Position numbers and translations under genes: made by a program
Shown: positions 62,145 to 64,000 of the stretch, piece after piece
Position numbering within the stretch: position 1 is the first letter of the stretch
Layout: each line of letters begins with the position of its first letter
Notes under the pieces: model-generated
Database searches by the model: none
The model's input: only the letters and a program-made list of their open reading frames with translations
Told to the model about the DNA's origin: nothing
From: Spisula solida
Lineage: Eukaryota > Mollusca > Bivalvia > Venerida > Mactridae
Assembly: GCA_947247005.1 (NCBI GenBank)
Contig: OX365952.1
Coordinates: forward strand, 5,726,501-5,790,500
Direction of reading: 5' to 3'
DNA: 64,000 nucleotides

Positions 62145-62559
62145 CTGGAATAATATTGAACAAGTCACTTGAAATTTTAATTAGCCAACTGTTATAACAT
62201 TAAAAGTCAAGTTTTAAAATCCATACAGAATTTAAGTGGCGGTCACAGCCCGACATTCATACTCTGTACTGTATACATGGGCAAAATTTGGGAATCTGTG
62301 CTGTCTCTGTACATATTTCGGCACAGTTATTATGTATCAGGAACTTTTGTTTTGTTCGGGATATGGATTCATCAGTATGAGCAACACACGTGCCTTCTAC
62401 TGCCAACTTACAAAGCATAAGGACAACGCACGTGAGCAACATGTGTAAGTACGGTCTTGGTATGTGACAATCACACGAAGATTGTATGCTATAAGCATGT
62501 TGTAAGCACATACAGCTACTAACTTAACATATGCTTAACATACAATACACACAGTCACT

Positions 62560-63110
62560 CACGGCAAGACACAACCTTGTGTGTGACATGCATCAACATT
62601 ATTACTCCCTCCATACAATGCACACAGTCACTCACGGCCAGACACAACTTTGTGTGTGACATGCATCAACGTACTCCCTCCATACAATGCACACAGTCAC
62701 TCACGGCCAGACCCAACCTTGTGTGTGACATGCATCAACTTACTCCCTCCATACAATGCACACAGTCACTCACGGCCAGACACAACCTTGTGTGTGACAT
62801 GCATCAACTTACTCCCTCCATACAATGCACACAGTCACTCACGGCCAGGCACAACCTTGTGTGTGACATGCATCAACTTACTCCCTCCATACAATGCACA
62901 CAGTCACTCACGGCCAGGCACAACCTTGTGTGTGACATGCATCAACTTACTCCCTCCATACAATGCACACAGTCACTCACGGCCAGGCACAACCTTGTGT
63001 GTGACATGCATCAACGTACTCCCTCCATACAATGCACAGTCACTCACGGCTAGACACAACCTTGTGTGTGACATGCATCAACGTACTCCATACTCCCCAC
63101 ATTTTCGAAA
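62560..63110. repeat. 69-bp minisatellite, 8 copies, upstream of exon 1
   Basis: The unit cacagtcactcacggccaga, cacaaccttgtgtgtgacat, gcatcaacttactccctcca, tacaatgca is 69 bases. Copies are almost identical; the first has extra bases and the last is shortened. As 69 is divisible by three, two plus-strand frames stay open across it (23-residue period), which I do not regard as genes. Confidence 0.93.
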
Positions 63111-63885
63111 AACAGAGCGGCCGTAGCCTTCCAAAAGACGTAAGTGCTAAAGGCGTGCACGTAAGGTTGTGACCGGGCCTTTATGCAAATGAGGCGTGAT
63201 TTTCCCCCGACAGTTAATACCCAGTTGAACTGCAGAACTAAGTATTTTATTAAGTAACAAAGTATTTTCCAACTATTACCTAAAATTATTTTGTGTTCAT
63301 GATACTGCAAAAGGAGATAATTTCATACCGGTAACAAAGAGTAAGTACAGAAGTTGTCTCCCATTATGCACATAATTCAAATTAAGAAACTTATAATCCC
63401 GATACACCGCTTCTCCGTTCCGTTGGAGGTTTGTAGTTTCCAAATTGCTACAATGGAACTGAAACTGGATAAATGCTATGACGGAACTGTGATGTTGTGT
63501 ATCGTCAGAGTTTGTTTAAAGCGTTATGCTGGTTTTCAAGTTCCGACATTAAGTACAAACCTACAGTGGGAGTAGTTTCCCTTAATACAGTAAAATCATT
63601 ATATTCATAAAGTATTTAATTTCATGGATTTCGTTGATAACCTCAACCACGAAATTAAATCCCCAATGAATAATTATACCAATAAATATATCAAGTTTAC
63701 AGTAACACAATATTGCCTATATTTTTGTTATGGATTAAAATCAAGGACCGTAACACTTATAGATGAACCACAAGTTTTGAGTCGTGACTGGAGATTACAC
63801 TATTTAGTCATGGTGTGTGAATATAACTGGTTTGGATGCCTTTTAAATGCGTTGATATATATTTTTGTATGACCAGTTATCGTCA
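63111..63885. other. 5' region, no gene recognised
   Basis: AT-rich sequence with a possible degraded MITE at 63586-63708 (tacagtaaaatcatt and agtttacagtaa). No upstream NWD exon was identified. Confidence 0.35.
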
Positions 63886-63966
63886 GTATCGCTGGCTCAA
63901 TCGGTAGACAGCTTGATTTTCAAGCTAGGACATGCGGGTTCAAGCCCTGCTAACTGCTCATTTTTT
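63886..63966 (+). repeat. tRNA-like sequence with A-box, B-box and T-run
   Basis: tatcgctggctcaatcggta has a good A-box, gcgggttcaagccctgc gives a five-pair T-stem and B-box, and TTTTTT follows. The 5' acceptor half does not pair with taactgc and the anticodon loop lacks U33. A tRNA pseudogene or SINE head is more likely than a working tRNA. Confidence 0.5.
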
Positions 63967-64000
63967 CTCCTTCACCTTTTATTTCTTTGTCGTCAAGAAT

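Noticed and set aside
63886..63966. Functional tRNA gene
   Set aside because: The T-arm and boxes are good, but the acceptor stem does not pair and the anticodon loop lacks U33.
62145..64000. Upstream NWD exon with the VFxSSTFxD start motif
   Set aside because: I looked for its reverse complement followed by a donor and found no convincing match; it probably lies beyond 64000.

Overview
The window looks like nuclear DNA of a marine invertebrate, most likely a bivalve mollusc. The evidence is an AT-rich, intron-dense gene with consensus GT/AG splice sites, many tRNA-derived SINE heads, MITEs, dispersed elements built from ~145-bp internal monomers, and CpG-rich transposon islands of the GCGAGCGAAGCGAGC type common in mollusc assemblies. 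Species cannot be fixed from sequence alone.

One host gene spans almost everything, on the minus strand, from before 62144 down to about 2318. Thirty coding exons can be placed by conserved residues and compatible splice phases. They encode about 1,620 residues of a NACHT and WD-repeat (NWD) family STAND ATPase: a DUF4062-like N-terminus (exons 1-3), a linker (4-6), the NACHT ATPase with Walker A in exon 7 and Walker B in exon 9, the NWD-specific helical region (10-15), then roughly a dozen WD-type repeats (16-29) and an acidic tail (30). The start codon lies outside the window. Two places disturb the frame: a one-base shift in exon 24, and the tail, where the same acidic pattern and a further open frame continue out of frame beyond the stop. 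Either could be an assembly indel, an allele or real decay.

The introns carry the rest. Intron 6 (23536-49611, 26 kb) separates the N-terminal exons from the NACHT P-loop. It holds a cluster of ~145-bp-monomer elements (23.7-31.9 kb), a broken C2H2 zinc-finger gene (27.4-28.4 kb), three DNA transposons with 5-bp target duplications (31.9-35.6 kb), and a complete L1/Tx1-like LINE (36865-43680) with intact ORF1 and ORF2 and a perfect 14-bp target-site duplication. Intron 5 (49818-57575) holds a 4.6-kb satellite of a 29-bp cytosine-free unit that contains an internal ~2-kb duplication. Smaller introns hold a 47-bp minisatellite beside the P-loop exon, a pogo-like MITE full of GTCGAC sites, a tandem array of tRNA T-arm/B-box units, and a MITE starting five bases from a splice donor. 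Upstream of exon 1 are a 69-bp minisatellite and a tRNA-like sequence.

No bacterial-type operon, CRISPR array or recognisable defence cassette is present. The strongest leads are the complete LINE, the satellite with its nested duplication, the possible frame lesions in the NWD gene, the B-box array, the dispersed repeats carrying direct repeats of AGGTCA, and the 549-bp transposon with RSS/Transib-like termini. All coordinates were read by eye and no alignment or search was run.
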